Shown one piece after another: positions 25,221-34,176 of a DNA stretch of 64,000 nt. The stretch lies in NCBI GenBank assembly GCA_965216695.1, contig OZ244212.1, positions 4,030,001 through 4,094,000 on the forward strand, in the 5' to 3' direction. Under the pieces are notes generated by a model that saw only the letters and a program-made list of their open reading frames with translations, was not told where the DNA came from and did not search any database. The stretch is from G965216695 sp965216695 (GTDB taxonomy: Bacteria > Pseudomonadota > Gammaproteobacteria > Pseudomonadales > Azotimanducaceae). Position 1 is the stretch's first letter. Each line of letters starts with the position of its first letter. The position numbers and the translations under genes are program-made.

Positions 25221-26396
25221 TCAGCTTACGACACCGTCGCCGAACATCTGATCGATGCGCTTGCCGTCAAGCTTGAACGACTCGAGTACGCTGCGCGTGT
25301 GCTGACCATGCTCGGGGCTCGGCGAACCGGGAGCGAGCGGCTCGCCGCCAAATCGCGGCGGCGCTTTGATGATCCGCATCGAGCCCATCAGCGGATGGTC
25401 GATCACCTCTACAGAGCCGTTGGCCTGGAGTTGTTCCTGGGCGAGCACCTCGTCCTTGTCGAGGCAGCGGGAGCACGGCACGTCCGCTTCTTTCATCTTC
25501 GCAATCACTTCCTCGGTGGTGTGCTTAACGTACTCGGCGGCCACCAGTGATTTGAACAGGTCGATGTTGGCGACCAGTTTTTCCATGCTGTCGAAGCGTT
25601 CGTCCACCAGCAGATGCTCCATGCCCATCGCAATCAGCGAGCGCATCTGCTGGTCTGCGGTGCCTGCCGAGATCGTTACGGCACCGTCCTTGGTAACGGT
25701 CAGGTCGTAGAGGATGTCGATCAGCAGGGGTTGCGGCGCGATGTCGTCGTCGAGCAGCGTATGGTTCTGGAAACCATCAGGAAATATGAAGAAGAGGCCT
25801 GCATCCAGCATGGCCAAGTCTATGTGCTGGCCTTCGCCGGTTTTTTCACGGGCGTACAGCGCGGCGGTGACAGCCTGGCATGCCGTGTACGCGGTGATTT
25901 TGTCGCAGATCAGGGTGCGAAAGAATGCCGGACCTTCCTGGCCCTGGGTCGCAGTGATGCCGCATTGCGCCTGAATCACCGGGTCGTACGCCGGCGCGTC
26001 CCGCTTCGGACCCTTGGTGCCGAACCCGGAGATCGCGGTGTAGATCAGGCGCGGGTTCAGCGCGCGGAGCGCGTCGCTGCCCAGCCCCAGCTTGTCCATG
26101 ACGCCGGGGCGGAAGTTGTGAATCACAATGTCTACGTTCGGCACCATGTCGCGAATCAGCGCCTGGCCGTCGGGCGATTTGATGTCGATGCGAACGGCTT
26201 CCTTGCCGCGATTGCAGTTGGCAAACAGCGACGAGATTCCGCCCTTGGTGGCGCCGATGTAGCGCAGCGGATCGCCCGCGTCCAGAGGCTCCACTTTGAT
26301 TACGCGGGCGCCTTGCTCGCCCATCTGCATCGCCGCGAACGACGCGGTGATCATGGTCGAGAACTCCAAGATGGTAATACCCTCCAAAGGCTTCAT
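25221..26396 (-). CDS. CaiB/BaiF class III CoA transferase
   Basis: The 391-residue enzyme transfers CoA between carboxylic acids. It has the family opening (MKPLEGITILEFSTMI), VIKVEPLDAGDPLR, and the nucleophilic aspartate at residue 165 in TLICDKITAY, followed by alternating helices. Substrates are probably organic acids entering beta-oxidation-type degradation. It converges on the PQQ dehydrogenase gene with a 10-base gap. No partner dehydrogenase is adjacent. Confidence 0.9.
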   Translation of the reverse strand: MKPLEGITILEFSTMITASFAAMQMGEQGARVIKVEPLDAGDPLRYIGATKGGISSLFANCNRGKEAVRIDIKSPDGQALIRDMVPNVDIVIHNFRPGVMDKLGLGSDALRALNPRLIYTAISGFGTKGPKRDAPAYDPVIQAQCGITATQGQEGPAFFRTLICDKITAYTACQAVTAALYAREKTGEGQHIDLAMLDAGLFFIFPDGFQNHTLLDDDIAPQPLLIDILYDLTVTKDGAVTISAGTADQQMRSLIAMGMEHLLVDERFDSMEKLVANIDLFKSLVAAEYVKHTTEEVIAKMKEADVPCSRCLDKDEVLAQEQLQANGSVEVIDHPLMGSMRIIKAPPRFGGEPLAPGSPSPEHGQHTRSVLESFKLDGKRIDQMFGDGVVS

Positions 26397-26556
26397 TGCG
26401 TCTCCTCAGTCGTTGGATGTGGGGCCGGGTTTGGAGCAGATGATGTCTCGCCCTCCGGGCCCTGGCAACTGCATTGCGCCCGTTCCCGGCTGTCGGTGTT
26501 TGGCCGCTGGAAGATGCGGGTAGAATGCACCGAACTGTCGCCGAGGCGGATTCTGC

Positions 26557-27597
26557 TTGGATCGCATTTCCATCACCACACCCGATGATTGGCATCTGCA
26601 CGTGCGCGATGGCGAGGCACTGGCGGGCGTGCTGCCGTTCAGCGCGCGCCAGTTTCGCCGGGCGATCATAATGCCGAACCTCACGCCGCCGGTAACGACC
26701 ACCGAGCGGGCGTTGGCGTACCGGGAGCGAATTCTCGGCGCGCTGCCGGCAGGGACGTCGTTCCAACCTCTGATGACCCTGTACCTGACCGACGAAACGG
26801 CGGCGCACGAGATCGCGCGCGCCAAGGCGAGCGGGTACGTGTTCGGCGTGAAACTCTACCCGGCGGGCGCCACCACCAACTCGCAATCCGGCGTAACGGA
26901 CATTGCACGTTGCTATCATGTGATAGCCGCGATGCAGAGCGCAGGGATGCCGTTGCTCGTGCATGGCGAGGTGACCCACGATCACGTCGACATCTTCGAT
27001 CGCGAAGCAGTGTTCATCCACGAAGTGCTGTCGCCGCTCGTCGCGCGTTTCCCGGAGCTTAAGGTGGTGTTCGAACACATCACTACCGCCGACGCTGTAG
27101 ACTTTGTGCGCGCCGCGCGGGATAACGTGGCGGCGACGATTACCGCGCATCATTTGCTGTACAACCGCAACCACCTGCTGGTGGGTGGCGTGCGGCCGCA
27201 CAACTACTGCCTGCCGGTGCTGAAACGGGAGCGCCATCGGCAAGCGTTGGTGGACGCGGCGACGTCGGGCAATCCGAAGTTTTTCCTCGGCACCGACAGC
27301 GCGCCGCACAGCCGCTCGGCGAAAGAGAACGCCTGCGGTTGCGCGGGTTCCTTTACTGCGCCCGCGGCTATCGAGCTGTATGCGGAGGCGTTCGATGCGG
27401 CTGGCCGGCTCGACCGGCTGGAAGCTTTTGCGAGCCACTTCGGCCCCGACTTCTATGGCCTGCCCCGCAACGAAGGTACGCTCCAACTGGAGCGGCGTGC
27501 GTGGCAGGTGCCCGCGAGTGCCCCCTTTCTGGACGAGGAGATCGTTCCGTTCATGGCGGGAGAAACCCTGGCCTGGTCTGTGGTGGCTTCTGGTTGA
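26557..27597 (+). CDS. pyrC: Dihydroorotase
   Basis: This enzyme of pyrimidine synthesis closes carbamoyl-aspartate to dihydroorotate. The 346 residues show class II features: HLHVRD at 13-18, the carbamylated lysine at 99 in GVKLYPAGATTNS, LLVHGEVTH, ITAHHLLYNRNH, and the aspartate in FLGTDSAPH. The start is a TTG giving MDRISITTPDDWHLHVRD, because no other start is close enough to preserve the metal motif. Confidence 0.95.
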   Translation: MDRISITTPDDWHLHVRDGEALAGVLPFSARQFRRAIIMPNLTPPVTTTERALAYRERILGALPAGTSFQPLMTLYLTDETAAHEIARAKASGYVFGVKLYPAGATTNSQSGVTDIARCYHVIAAMQSAGMPLLVHGEVTHDHVDIFDREAVFIHEVLSPLVARFPELKVVFEHITTADAVDFVRAARDNVAATITAHHLLYNRNHLLVGGVRPHNYCLPVLKRERHRQALVDAATSGNPKFFLGTDSAPHSRSAKENACGCAGSFTAPAAIELYAEAFDAAGRLDRLEAFASHFGPDFYGLPRNEGTLQLERRAWQVPASAPFLDEEIVPFMAGETLAWSVVASG

Positions 27598-27619
27598 GCC
27601 TCGTGTAGCGGCGATTCGG

Positions 27620-27644
27620 GGCGGATCGGCGCGCGCGATCCGCC
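27620..27644. terminator. Stem-loop after pyrC, possible terminator
   Basis: A 9-bp perfect inverted repeat (GGCGGATCG / CGATCCGCC) with a 7-base loop lies 22 bases past the pyrC stop, and more pairs extend it. No T run follows. It separates pyrC from the sigma factor operon. Confidence 0.45.
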
Positions 27645-27699
27645 TCGCACCCGGAAATACTCCGGTAAACCTTTCAGGCGGCACCGGCATCCAACCGAT

Positions 27700-28281
27700 A
27701 TGTCCGTAGCAATGATGGCGCAAACCATGCATCCACCAGCACGTGACTCCGATCATCTCGAGGAGTTGCGGGTGTTGGCGTCGAATGGCGATCAGCGGGC
27801 GTTCGAAGACCTGTATCGGGCGACCGTTGGGGCGGTGTACGGATTGTGCTTGAGGATGACGGCCAACGTGGCGCTGGCGGAAGAATGCACCCAGCAGACC
27901 TACGTGCAGGCCTGGCAACATCTCGGGGCGTTCCGGGCCGAGAGTGCGATTACGACCTGGCTGCACCGCATCGCCGTGAACGAGGTGCTGGGCAACGGCC
28001 GTCGCGAGAGCCGCTATCGCGTTGTTGTCGAGGACTATGGCGTCAGCAACGAGCTGTTGCAGACGCATCCGTCGAGTCCGGACCTCGACATTGAGGAAGC
28101 CATAGCTGAGCTGCCCGAACGCCAACGACAGGTGTTTGTGCTGTACGCCGTGTACGGCTACAAGCATGAGGAAACGGCAGCGCTGCTGGACATTGCTGTT
28201 GGCACGAGCAAGGCCCACTACCACAAGGCGAGACGCCTGCTGCAATCGAAGTTAGGAGGTGCCGATGAGCAATCCGATTGA
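27700..28281 (+). CDS. ECF-type RNA polymerase sigma factor
   Basis: The 193-residue protein shows sigma region 2 (LYRATVGAVYGLCLRMT; ECTQQTYVQAWQHLG; WLHRIAVNEVL) and region 4 (ELPERQRQVFVLYAVYGYKH, then KAHYHKARRLLQSKL). It would direct transcription of a small regulon, usually for an envelope or stress signal. The next two genes overlap it in turn and probably belong to its operon. Several ATG codons (27700, 27712, 27715) could serve as the start. Confidence 0.92.
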   Translation: MSVAMMAQTMHPPARDSDHLEELRVLASNGDQRAFEDLYRATVGAVYGLCLRMTANVALAEECTQQTYVQAWQHLGAFRAESAITTWLHRIAVNEVLGNGRRESRYRVVVEDYGVSNELLQTHPSSPDLDIEEAIAELPERQRQVFVLYAVYGYKHEETAALLDIAVGTSKAHYHKARRLLQSKLGGADEQSD

Positions 28282-28813
28282 GTCGCACGGAGAAGACCCG
28301 ATTCTAAGCCGGGCGCGGGCACTGCCGCAGGCGATTGAACCGGCCCGTGAGCTCTGGCCGGGAATCGACAGCGCGATGAGGAAACCTGCGACGCAAGGGC
28401 GTTGGCTGCGCGCTGTGGCGGCTGCGTTGCTGGTCGGTGTTTCCTCCGCCGTTACGTTTCTGATTACGAGCAGTATCGACCAGCCGGTGGAAGACGTGGT
28501 AGTGAGCCAACCGCCGGTCGCGATGTTCGGACCCACGTTCGCGGGTGGTACAGACATCGTGCTCACGAGGGCGCGAATGCTTCGCGCGGTGCAGAATGAT
28601 CTTGCGGAGCTGTCGCCCGCGACACGCGCCGTGTTGACCACAAACTTGGACAAGATTGAAGCGGCGCGCGCGGAAATCAATGCAGCGTTGCAGAACCATC
28701 CGAACAGTGAGTTGTTGCAGCATCTGCTGCTTACGTCGTACACCGACGAGCTTAAGTTGCTCGGGCAAATCGAGGGCATGACCCGCACCGCCAAACAGAG
28801 GATCAAGTTATGA
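28265..28813 (+). CDS. Membrane protein in the anti-sigma position
   Basis: The ATG at 28265 follows AGGAGG by five bases and lies inside the sigma factor gene (17-base overlap), so translation is coupled. The 182-residue protein has a cytoplasmic N terminus, one membrane segment (WLRAVAAALLVGVSSAVTFLI) and a periplasmic helical part. That layout is typical for anti-sigma factors. However, I see no zinc-type HxxxCxxC motif, so the anti-sigma role is inferred from position only. Confidence 0.75.
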   Translation: MSNPIESHGEDPILSRARALPQAIEPARELWPGIDSAMRKPATQGRWLRAVAAALLVGVSSAVTFLITSSIDQPVEDVVVSQPPVAMFGPTFAGGTDIVLTRARMLRAVQNDLAELSPATRAVLTTNLDKIEAARAEINAALQNHPNSELLQHLLLTSYTDELKLLGQIEGMTRTAKQRIKL

Positions 28814-29715
28814 CTAGGACATTTAACGCCCGCGCAACAGCATGCTGGGCAGCCGCACTGTTGTTCCTGTGTGCGTCGGCGACCGCGAGTGCGGATATTG
28901 ATCGCACCGAGAAGGCGGCTGCCAATGGCCGGGTTGTGGTTAGCAATCCGTCGGGGGAGATCACGGTAACGGGCGCCGACACGCGAGAGGTTCGGGTGAC
29001 GGGCCAGCTTGGCGACGGTGCAGAACTGGAGTTGGATGCGCGAGGCGATCACACCACCATCAGCGTGGTCAAATCGGCACACGCGCGTCGGATGGAGTCC
29101 ACCGTGCTCGAGATCCAGATCCCGCAGGGCTCCGAGCTGAATGTCAACGGGGTTGCGACCGACATTGAGGTGCGAAATGTGTATGGCGTTCAACGCCTGG
29201 AAACCGTGTCCGGTGATCTGGCGGCGGACGTATTCGAGCGCGACATCGAGGCGAAGAGCGTGAACGGGGATGTGCGTATCGACGGTCACGGCGCGAAATG
29301 TCTGGTGCGCGTTACGTCGGTGAGTGGCGACACGGAGATTCACAACGTGGCGGGCGAGGTCGAATCCAGCGCCGTGAGCGGCGATATCAAAGTACGTGGC
29401 GGTGAATTCAATCGCGTACGACTGCAGGCCACCAGTTCAGACATCGATGTGAGTGCCAACCTTGCGGCGGCGGGATGGCTCGAAGCGGAAACGATCAGTG
29501 GCGACGTAGAGATCGGGCTTGGGAACGCGGCGGATCTGAACGTCGACATAGAGACGTTCAACGGCGATATCGACAACTGCTTCGACGTTGAAGGCGAACG
29601 CAAGAGCGAGTACGGGCCCGGTCGGTTCTTACGTTTCAGTCGTGGCGAGGCGGATCGTTACGTGCGCGTGAAGACGATGAATGGGGACGTGGAGATTTGC
29701 GCCGACGGCGGGTAG
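28810..29715 (+). CDS. DUF4097-type beta-repeat exported protein
   Basis: The start overlaps the previous stop (ATGA), completing a three-gene operon. A signal peptide (AACWA-type, ending near TASA) precedes about 270 residues of repeated short strands. The repeats have the form VSGDLAADV, VNGDVRIDG, VSGDTEIHN, VSGDIKVRG, ISGDVEIGL and FNGDIDN: a parallel-helix array of SGD/NGD turns found in DUF4097 proteins. It would lie in the periplasm and may be the signal-related effector of the sigma factor system. Confidence 0.85.
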   Translation: MTRTFNARATACWAAALLFLCASATASADIDRTEKAAANGRVVVSNPSGEITVTGADTREVRVTGQLGDGAELELDARGDHTTISVVKSAHARRMESTVLEIQIPQGSELNVNGVATDIEVRNVYGVQRLETVSGDLAADVFERDIEAKSVNGDVRIDGHGAKCLVRVTSVSGDTEIHNVAGEVESSAVSGDIKVRGGEFNRVRLQATSSDIDVSANLAAAGWLEAETISGDVEIGLGNAADLNVDIETFNGDIDNCFDVEGERKSEYGPGRFLRFSRGEADRYVRVKTMNGDVEICADGG

Positions 29716-29719
29716 CGGC

Positions 29720-30952
29720 TTAGATGCCGATTAAGTCCGCCACGCCGCCATAGAAGTTCGTTCGCACGTTCTCGCTCGCGTGCGCGAGTTGGCGATCACA
29801 CACGGCCTTAGCGTCGGCGGTGCCCTCCACGTGGGGGTAGTCGCTCGAAAAGCACAGCAGTTCCGGCGCGATTTCGATCGTTGGCGTAAGGGGCTGCGTG
29901 GCCACCAACGGCGTTACCCGGACCTGACGGCGCAGGTATTCCGAAGGGGACAGGGGTAGGGTATAGGCAGACCCTGCGAAATCCGGCCGGTACTCGCTGT
30001 CGTTCAACGTTCCCCAGTCGCCCCGCCCCACGCCGTGGTCGAGCGCGCCGAGCAGATGCGGCAGCCAGGAGATGCCGACTTCCTCAACAATTACGGTGAG
30101 TTTCGGGTGTCGTTCGAACACGCCGTCGAATGCGAGCGCGCCGAGGAGCAGCTGCGGGGCCGTCTGCGGGTGCACCACCATGTTCAGAAAACTGTAGGTC
30201 ATTAGATCGTTGGCGCCGTTGTTCGCCCAGCCGGCGTTGATGCGTTCGCGCGAGAAGCCGACGTGGGCAATCGCGGCCATGCCGAGGTCTTCGGCCGCGG
30301 ACCAGAGCGGTTCGAAATCCGGGTGCGTGAGTGATTTGGCGAGCGCAGGCTGACCGCCGGTTGCAAACCGGGGATTGCCGACAGGGGATTCGGGAATCGC
30401 AAACGCTCGGCTGCCGCGCTCGCGCATGCGTGTCATCTCGTTGATGGACCACTCAAGATCGGACAGGTCAACCTGCGTAACGGGGATCAGGCGATTGCTG
30501 TGGCCGTGTACCTGATCCGAGGCCCACTGGTTCCAGCACTGCCGGATCTTCGGCATCAGATCGAAGCGACGGGCGCGTGATGCCTGCACGAATGCACCCA
30601 CCAGAAATGTCGGGTTCAGAAACTGCACGTCGATACCGCGTTCGTCGCAGAACGCGAGCCGCGCATCGGCACCGCAGAACGGGTCACCGTCCGTTGCCGA
30701 CTGAGCCTCGGGTTGGCGCGTGTCTGTCATTTCCAGATGGTGCACGAAGCCGGGCAGCACCGTGTCGTAATCGCCCGTGGGTTGTTGCGTTTCCGGGAGC
30801 GCGCTGAGCTTTGGGTTAGAGATGCCGAACACGGTGTTTGCCACGTCCATGAATCGCAGCGGCGGGCCCAGGGCTTCCGCCAACGCGGGTTGGGTCTGTT
30901 CGACCCAGTCGAGTGGTTCGTGAAGGTGGGCGTCTACGTCGATCACGCGCAT
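29720..30952 (-). CDS. Amidohydrolase family protein
   Basis: The 410-residue protein starts MRVIDVDAHLHEPLDW; the first metal strand is therefore DAHLHEP. Later motifs are AAIAHVGFSRE, LTVIVEEVGISWLPHL and the distal FSSDYPHVEGT, in which the aspartate is the usual metal ligand. This resembles amidohydrolase-2 proteins related to ACMS decarboxylase. It leads a minus-strand run into the catabolic block, and it converges tightly on the DUF4097 gene (4-base gap). The substrate is unknown. Confidence 0.82.
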   Translation of the reverse strand: MRVIDVDAHLHEPLDWVEQTQPALAEALGPPLRFMDVANTVFGISNPKLSALPETQQPTGDYDTVLPGFVHHLEMTDTRQPEAQSATDGDPFCGADARLAFCDERGIDVQFLNPTFLVGAFVQASRARRFDLMPKIRQCWNQWASDQVHGHSNRLIPVTQVDLSDLEWSINEMTRMRERGSRAFAIPESPVGNPRFATGGQPALAKSLTHPDFEPLWSAAEDLGMAAIAHVGFSRERINAGWANNGANDLMTYSFLNMVVHPQTAPQLLLGALAFDGVFERHPKLTVIVEEVGISWLPHLLGALDHGVGRGDWGTLNDSEYRPDFAGSAYTLPLSPSEYLRRQVRVTPLVATQPLTPTIEIAPELLCFSSDYPHVEGTADAKAVCDRQLAHASENVRTNFYGGVADLIGI

Positions 30953-30989
30953 TGCAAGCGCCTCCTCTGGTAACGAATCCGGTGACGTA

Positions 30990-31478
30990 CTACTTGCGCA
31001 AATCGGCCAGCTTGTAGTTGTCCCAGGTTACCTGCTTCTCCGGTGTGAAAACGATCCAGCGGCGGTCTTTGCCGCCCGCCGTTGCCGCGTTTGGGGGTGG
31101 GTCGTCTACGGCCGGCTGTCCGTGGCCGCCATTGTATTTGCTGCCCATCTGCGCGCGGGCGGCATGCAAGCCGGGTTCGGCCTGTTCTGCGGCCGCGTCT
31201 TCGAGTACGCGCGCGGTTCCCTGAAGCATGATGGCCTGCAGCTCCGGGAACTTCTCGTTGCGATCCACAATCACGGTGCAACTCGGGTTGCGGCGCAGGT
31301 TCGCCACTTTCTGCCCGCGACCGAAGATATAGACGTTGCCGTCGGCCCAGCCGAACCACATGGGCGTGATGTTGATGCGCGCTCCCGGGCCAATCGTACC
31401 GATCCGGCAGTTCCAGCTCGTGGTCATCATCTCGTCAATCTGCGCATCGGACAGAGCGAGTTTTGGGGAGATGGGCAT
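30990..31478 (-). CDS. Pyridoxamine 5'-phosphate oxidase-like flavin protein
   Basis: The 162-residue protein has the split-barrel pattern of PNPOx-like flavin or F420 proteins: SWNCRIGTIGPGARINITPMW, VYIFGRGQKVANLRRNPSCT and a second half ending RRWIVFTPEKQV. The family binds FMN or F420. A second member lies at 35410. It is 16 bases downstream of the enoyl-CoA hydratase gene and probably co-transcribed. The exact cofactor cannot be read. Confidence 0.75.
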   Translation of the reverse strand: MPISPKLALSDAQIDEMMTTSWNCRIGTIGPGARINITPMWFGWADGNVYIFGRGQKVANLRRNPSCTVIVDRNEKFPELQAIMLQGTARVLEDAAAEQAEPGLHAARAQMGSKYNGGHGQPAVDDPPPNAATAGGKDRRWIVFTPEKQVTWDNYKLADLRK

Positions 31479-31493
31479 GCGTTGGAATCCTGG

Positions 31494-32366
31494 TCAGTCG
31501 TCCAGCGGCGGCTTTTTGATCAGATTGCGCACCGCTTTCGCGCCTTCCGGCTCTACTGCGAGTCCGTGCACTACGCTGTTGTTGGCGTGCGACAGCTGCT
31601 GCAGCGTCATCGCGGCGCGTAACGAGTCGTACAAACCCTGCGCATTCTGCATGTGATTCACGGATTCCTTCGCGGTTTTCAGACCCATCATGGGTTGCTC
31701 GGCAATTTCCTTCGCCAGTTCCAGCGTTGCGTCGGCCAGTTCGTCATCCGGTACCACCCGGTTCACCATCCCGATGTCCTTTGCAGTCTTCGCGGTGATG
31801 GCGCGGCCGGTGAACAGCATCTCTTTGGCTTTACGGATGCCGAATTCCCACGGGTGGCCGAAGTATTCGACACCGTTAACGCCGAAGGCCACCACGGGAT
31901 CCTGAAACGTTGCGGTTTCCGACGCTACCACCAGGTCGAATGGCCACACGAGCATGAGTCCGCCGGCAATCACTTTGCCTTGCACCTGGGCGATCGTGGG
32001 CTTGGGAATATTCCTCCAGCGCCAGCACAATCCGAAAAACACTTCCTCTTCGAACGCCCAGTGCCCCTCGGGACCGGGTTGGGAGAAGCCGAGTGACGTG
32101 CCGATGGCGACGTCTCTCAACGAGTAATCTTCTTTGCCGCCCATCGGCCCGTGACCGGAGGAGAAATGCTTGCCCTCGGCCGCCACGATGATTACGCGCA
32201 CGGCGTTGTCTGCAGCAGCTTTGTCGAGAGCTTCGTTCAACCCGTAGAGCAGCTTAAGATTCTGTGCGTTGGCCTTGTCCGCACGGTTGAGGACGATTCG
32301 AACCACGCCATCGCTCGGCTTTTCGTACAAAACTGCGCCGATTTCCAGGGATTCGGCTTCACTCAT
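31494..32366 (-). CDS. Enoyl-CoA hydratase/isomerase family protein
   Basis: The start at 32366 follows GGGGG and gives 290 residues. Crotonase features are visible: IVLNRADKANAQN, HFSSGHGP (oxyanion loop 1), QGKVIAGGLMLVWPFDLVVA (oxyanion loop 2), and EYFGHPWEFG. It adds water to, or isomerises, an unsaturated acyl-CoA. It belongs to the catabolic block of 29.7-36 kb and precedes the PNPOx-like gene on the same strand. Confidence 0.88.
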   Translation of the reverse strand: MSEAESLEIGAVLYEKPSDGVVRIVLNRADKANAQNLKLLYGLNEALDKAAADNAVRVIIVAAEGKHFSSGHGPMGGKEDYSLRDVAIGTSLGFSQPGPEGHWAFEEEVFFGLCWRWRNIPKPTIAQVQGKVIAGGLMLVWPFDLVVASETATFQDPVVAFGVNGVEYFGHPWEFGIRKAKEMLFTGRAITAKTAKDIGMVNRVVPDDELADATLELAKEIAEQPMMGLKTAKESVNHMQNAQGLYDSLRAAMTLQQLSHANNSVVHGLAVEPEGAKAVRNLIKKPPLDD

Positions 32367-32553
32367 CTGGTTCCCCCTCGTTGAGCCGCTTCGTTGTTGG
32401 TGAATCCTTCGAGCGTAGCAGCGCGCGACGGAGAAGGGTAGGTCCTCCCTGAGCGCCTGCCGGACTATCAGCCGAGCTACAGATGACAAACGCGTGGTCT
32501 GCAGTAGACTGGCTGCCGAGGGCGGGAACGCAGGTGTGAATGGAGGGGGACAC

Positions 32554-33345
32554 ATGACCAGCTTGCAAGGTGAGGTAGCCGTTGTAACCGGAGGTGCGGT
32601 AGGCATTGGTCGGGGAATTGCGGTAGCGCTCGCGCGCGCGGGTGCCGACGTAGCGAGCCTCGACATCGATGCCGTCGGCAACGCGGAAACGGCGCGGCTG
32701 ATCCAGGAAGCCGGCGGCACCGGAATTGCAATCGATTGCGACGTGGCCGATCGCGGTCAGGTGCGTCGCGCAATCGGCGAGGTGCTAAGTCAACTCGGCA
32801 GAATCGATCTACTGGTGAACAACGCGGCGATCTACATCGATACGTCGCTTACGACCGGCACGTACGACTCGCAGACCCGCGAGTATGAGCGGTCCATCAG
32901 CATCTGCGCGCTCGGCAGCTACTTCTGTGCCAGGGCAGCGGTGCCCGCCATGCGGCAGGCCGGTGGCGGCAACATCATCAACGTCATTACCGAGCACATT
33001 AAAGAGGGGCATCTGATGACGGGCCCGGGCGCGAGCGGCTACGACGGGGCGAAGTGGGTCATGTGGCGCCAGACGGAATCCTGGGCCGTGGAGTTGGCGG
33101 AATACAACATCCGCGTGAACGGACTGTGCATGGGTGCGACGGATACCCCGATGCTGCGGGCGGTGTCCGTACCGATCGCTGAAGCGGCGATGAAGGTGGA
33201 GGATATCGGGCAGGCTGTGTTGAATGTGCTGGCTCATGGAAAGGACGGGCCAACGGGCGAATCCTATCTATTTGGCACTACCGGTACACCACGGGAGCAG
33301 AGCCTGAAGGAGATTGCGGCGCTCGCCCCCGAGGGTTCGGGTTGA
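32554..33345 (+). CDS. SDR-family protein with altered active-site context
   Basis: The ATG at 32554 has a GGAGGGGG site and gives 263 residues. The nucleotide motif GGAVGIGRG, NNAA and the YDGAK form of YxxxK are present. The strand before the tyrosine reads NVITEHIKEGH rather than the usual I-S-S, and no serine stands 13 residues before the tyrosine, so the catalytic serine may be replaced or moved. The end, SYLFGTTGTPRE, is also atypical. The protein may bind rather than turn over its substrate. Confidence 0.8.
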   Translation: MTSLQGEVAVVTGGAVGIGRGIAVALARAGADVASLDIDAVGNAETARLIQEAGGTGIAIDCDVADRGQVRRAIGEVLSQLGRIDLLVNNAAIYIDTSLTTGTYDSQTREYERSISICALGSYFCARAAVPAMRQAGGGNIINVITEHIKEGHLMTGPGASGYDGAKWVMWRQTESWAVELAEYNIRVNGLCMGATDTPMLRAVSVPIAEAAMKVEDIGQAVLNVLAHGKDGPTGESYLFGTTGTPREQSLKEIAALAPEGSG

Positions 33346-33370
33346 TGGGGCTCGGCGAAGGCCGGGCGTT

Positions 33371-34159
33371 GTGACTCGGCAGCGATCCACGCCGGAGGTG
33401 GTCATTGTGACCGGCGCCGGGAGCGGAATCGGTCGCGCCACGGCGCTTGCATTTGCAGACGAGGGCTACGCGGTGGTGGCGAGCGGGCGTCGATTGTCGA
33501 AGCTCGAAGAAACGCGGGAACGGGCGGCTGGCATGCGCGGCGGCATTATTCCGGTGGCCGGGGACGTCGGATTGTCCGATACCGCAACTGCCCTGGTGGA
33601 GGCCGCCAACGACCACGGCGATCTTGTGGGGTTAGTGAACAATGCCGGCGTGGGCTGGAGCTACGGCGAGCAGAACCCCGGCTCGATGGCGGCGGTTAAA
33701 GACACTACGTACGAGCAATGGCGGGAAGTGCAGCGCATCAATCTCGACTCCGTTTTCCTGCTATGTCACGCGGTGCTGCCGCACTTCGTTTCGCGTGGTT
33801 CGGGCAGTATTGTGAATGTCGCCAGCGGCGGCGGACTGGTGGGCATGGCGGATGCGCACAGTTACGCCAGCGCAAAGGCAGGCGTGATTAACCTCACGCG
33901 TTCGCTCGCCAGAACCTACGGACCGAACGGGGTTCGCTCCAACGTCATCGCACCCGGATTCGTCGACACGGACATGGTGGAACCGGTGCTTTCGTCCGAC
34001 GAGAACCCGTTCGCGGACGACGCCATGAAGTATCAGGTGTCGCCGCTAGGGCGGCCGGGCAGGCCGGAAGAGGTGGCCGCCGCGATCTACTTCATGACGG
34101 TGTCAGCGACCTACTGCAATGGGTCGGTGCTGACGATCGACGGCGGCAGTCTCGCCTGA
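33371..34159 (+). CDS. Short-chain dehydrogenase/reductase
   Basis: A GTG at 33371 gives 262 residues (MTRQRSTPEVVIVTGAGSG), soon after the stop of the preceding SDR at 33345. An alternative start at 33314 would overlap that gene. The glycine motif GAGSGIGRA, NNAG, and the catalytic serine and SYASAKAG tyrosine-lysine motif are all intact. The C terminus is YCNGSVLTIDGGSLA. It probably works with the neighbouring SDR as an oxidation step in a degradation route. Confidence 0.87.
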   Translation: MTRQRSTPEVVIVTGAGSGIGRATALAFADEGYAVVASGRRLSKLEETRERAAGMRGGIIPVAGDVGLSDTATALVEAANDHGDLVGLVNNAGVGWSYGEQNPGSMAAVKDTTYEQWREVQRINLDSVFLLCHAVLPHFVSRGSGSIVNVASGGGLVGMADAHSYASAKAGVINLTRSLARTYGPNGVRSNVIAPGFVDTDMVEPVLSSDENPFADDAMKYQVSPLGRPGRPEEVAAAIYFMTVSATYCNGSVLTIDGGSLA

Positions 34160-34176
34160 GCGGCAAACTCGGTCGG

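Noticed and set aside
25846..28245. A very long open frame (799 residues) on the minus strand
   Set aside because: It lies antisense to the dihydroorotase and sigma factor genes, and its last part shadows the CoA transferase gene. Composition is arginine- and glycine-rich, typical of antisense in GC-rich DNA, and those real genes have recognisable motifs.
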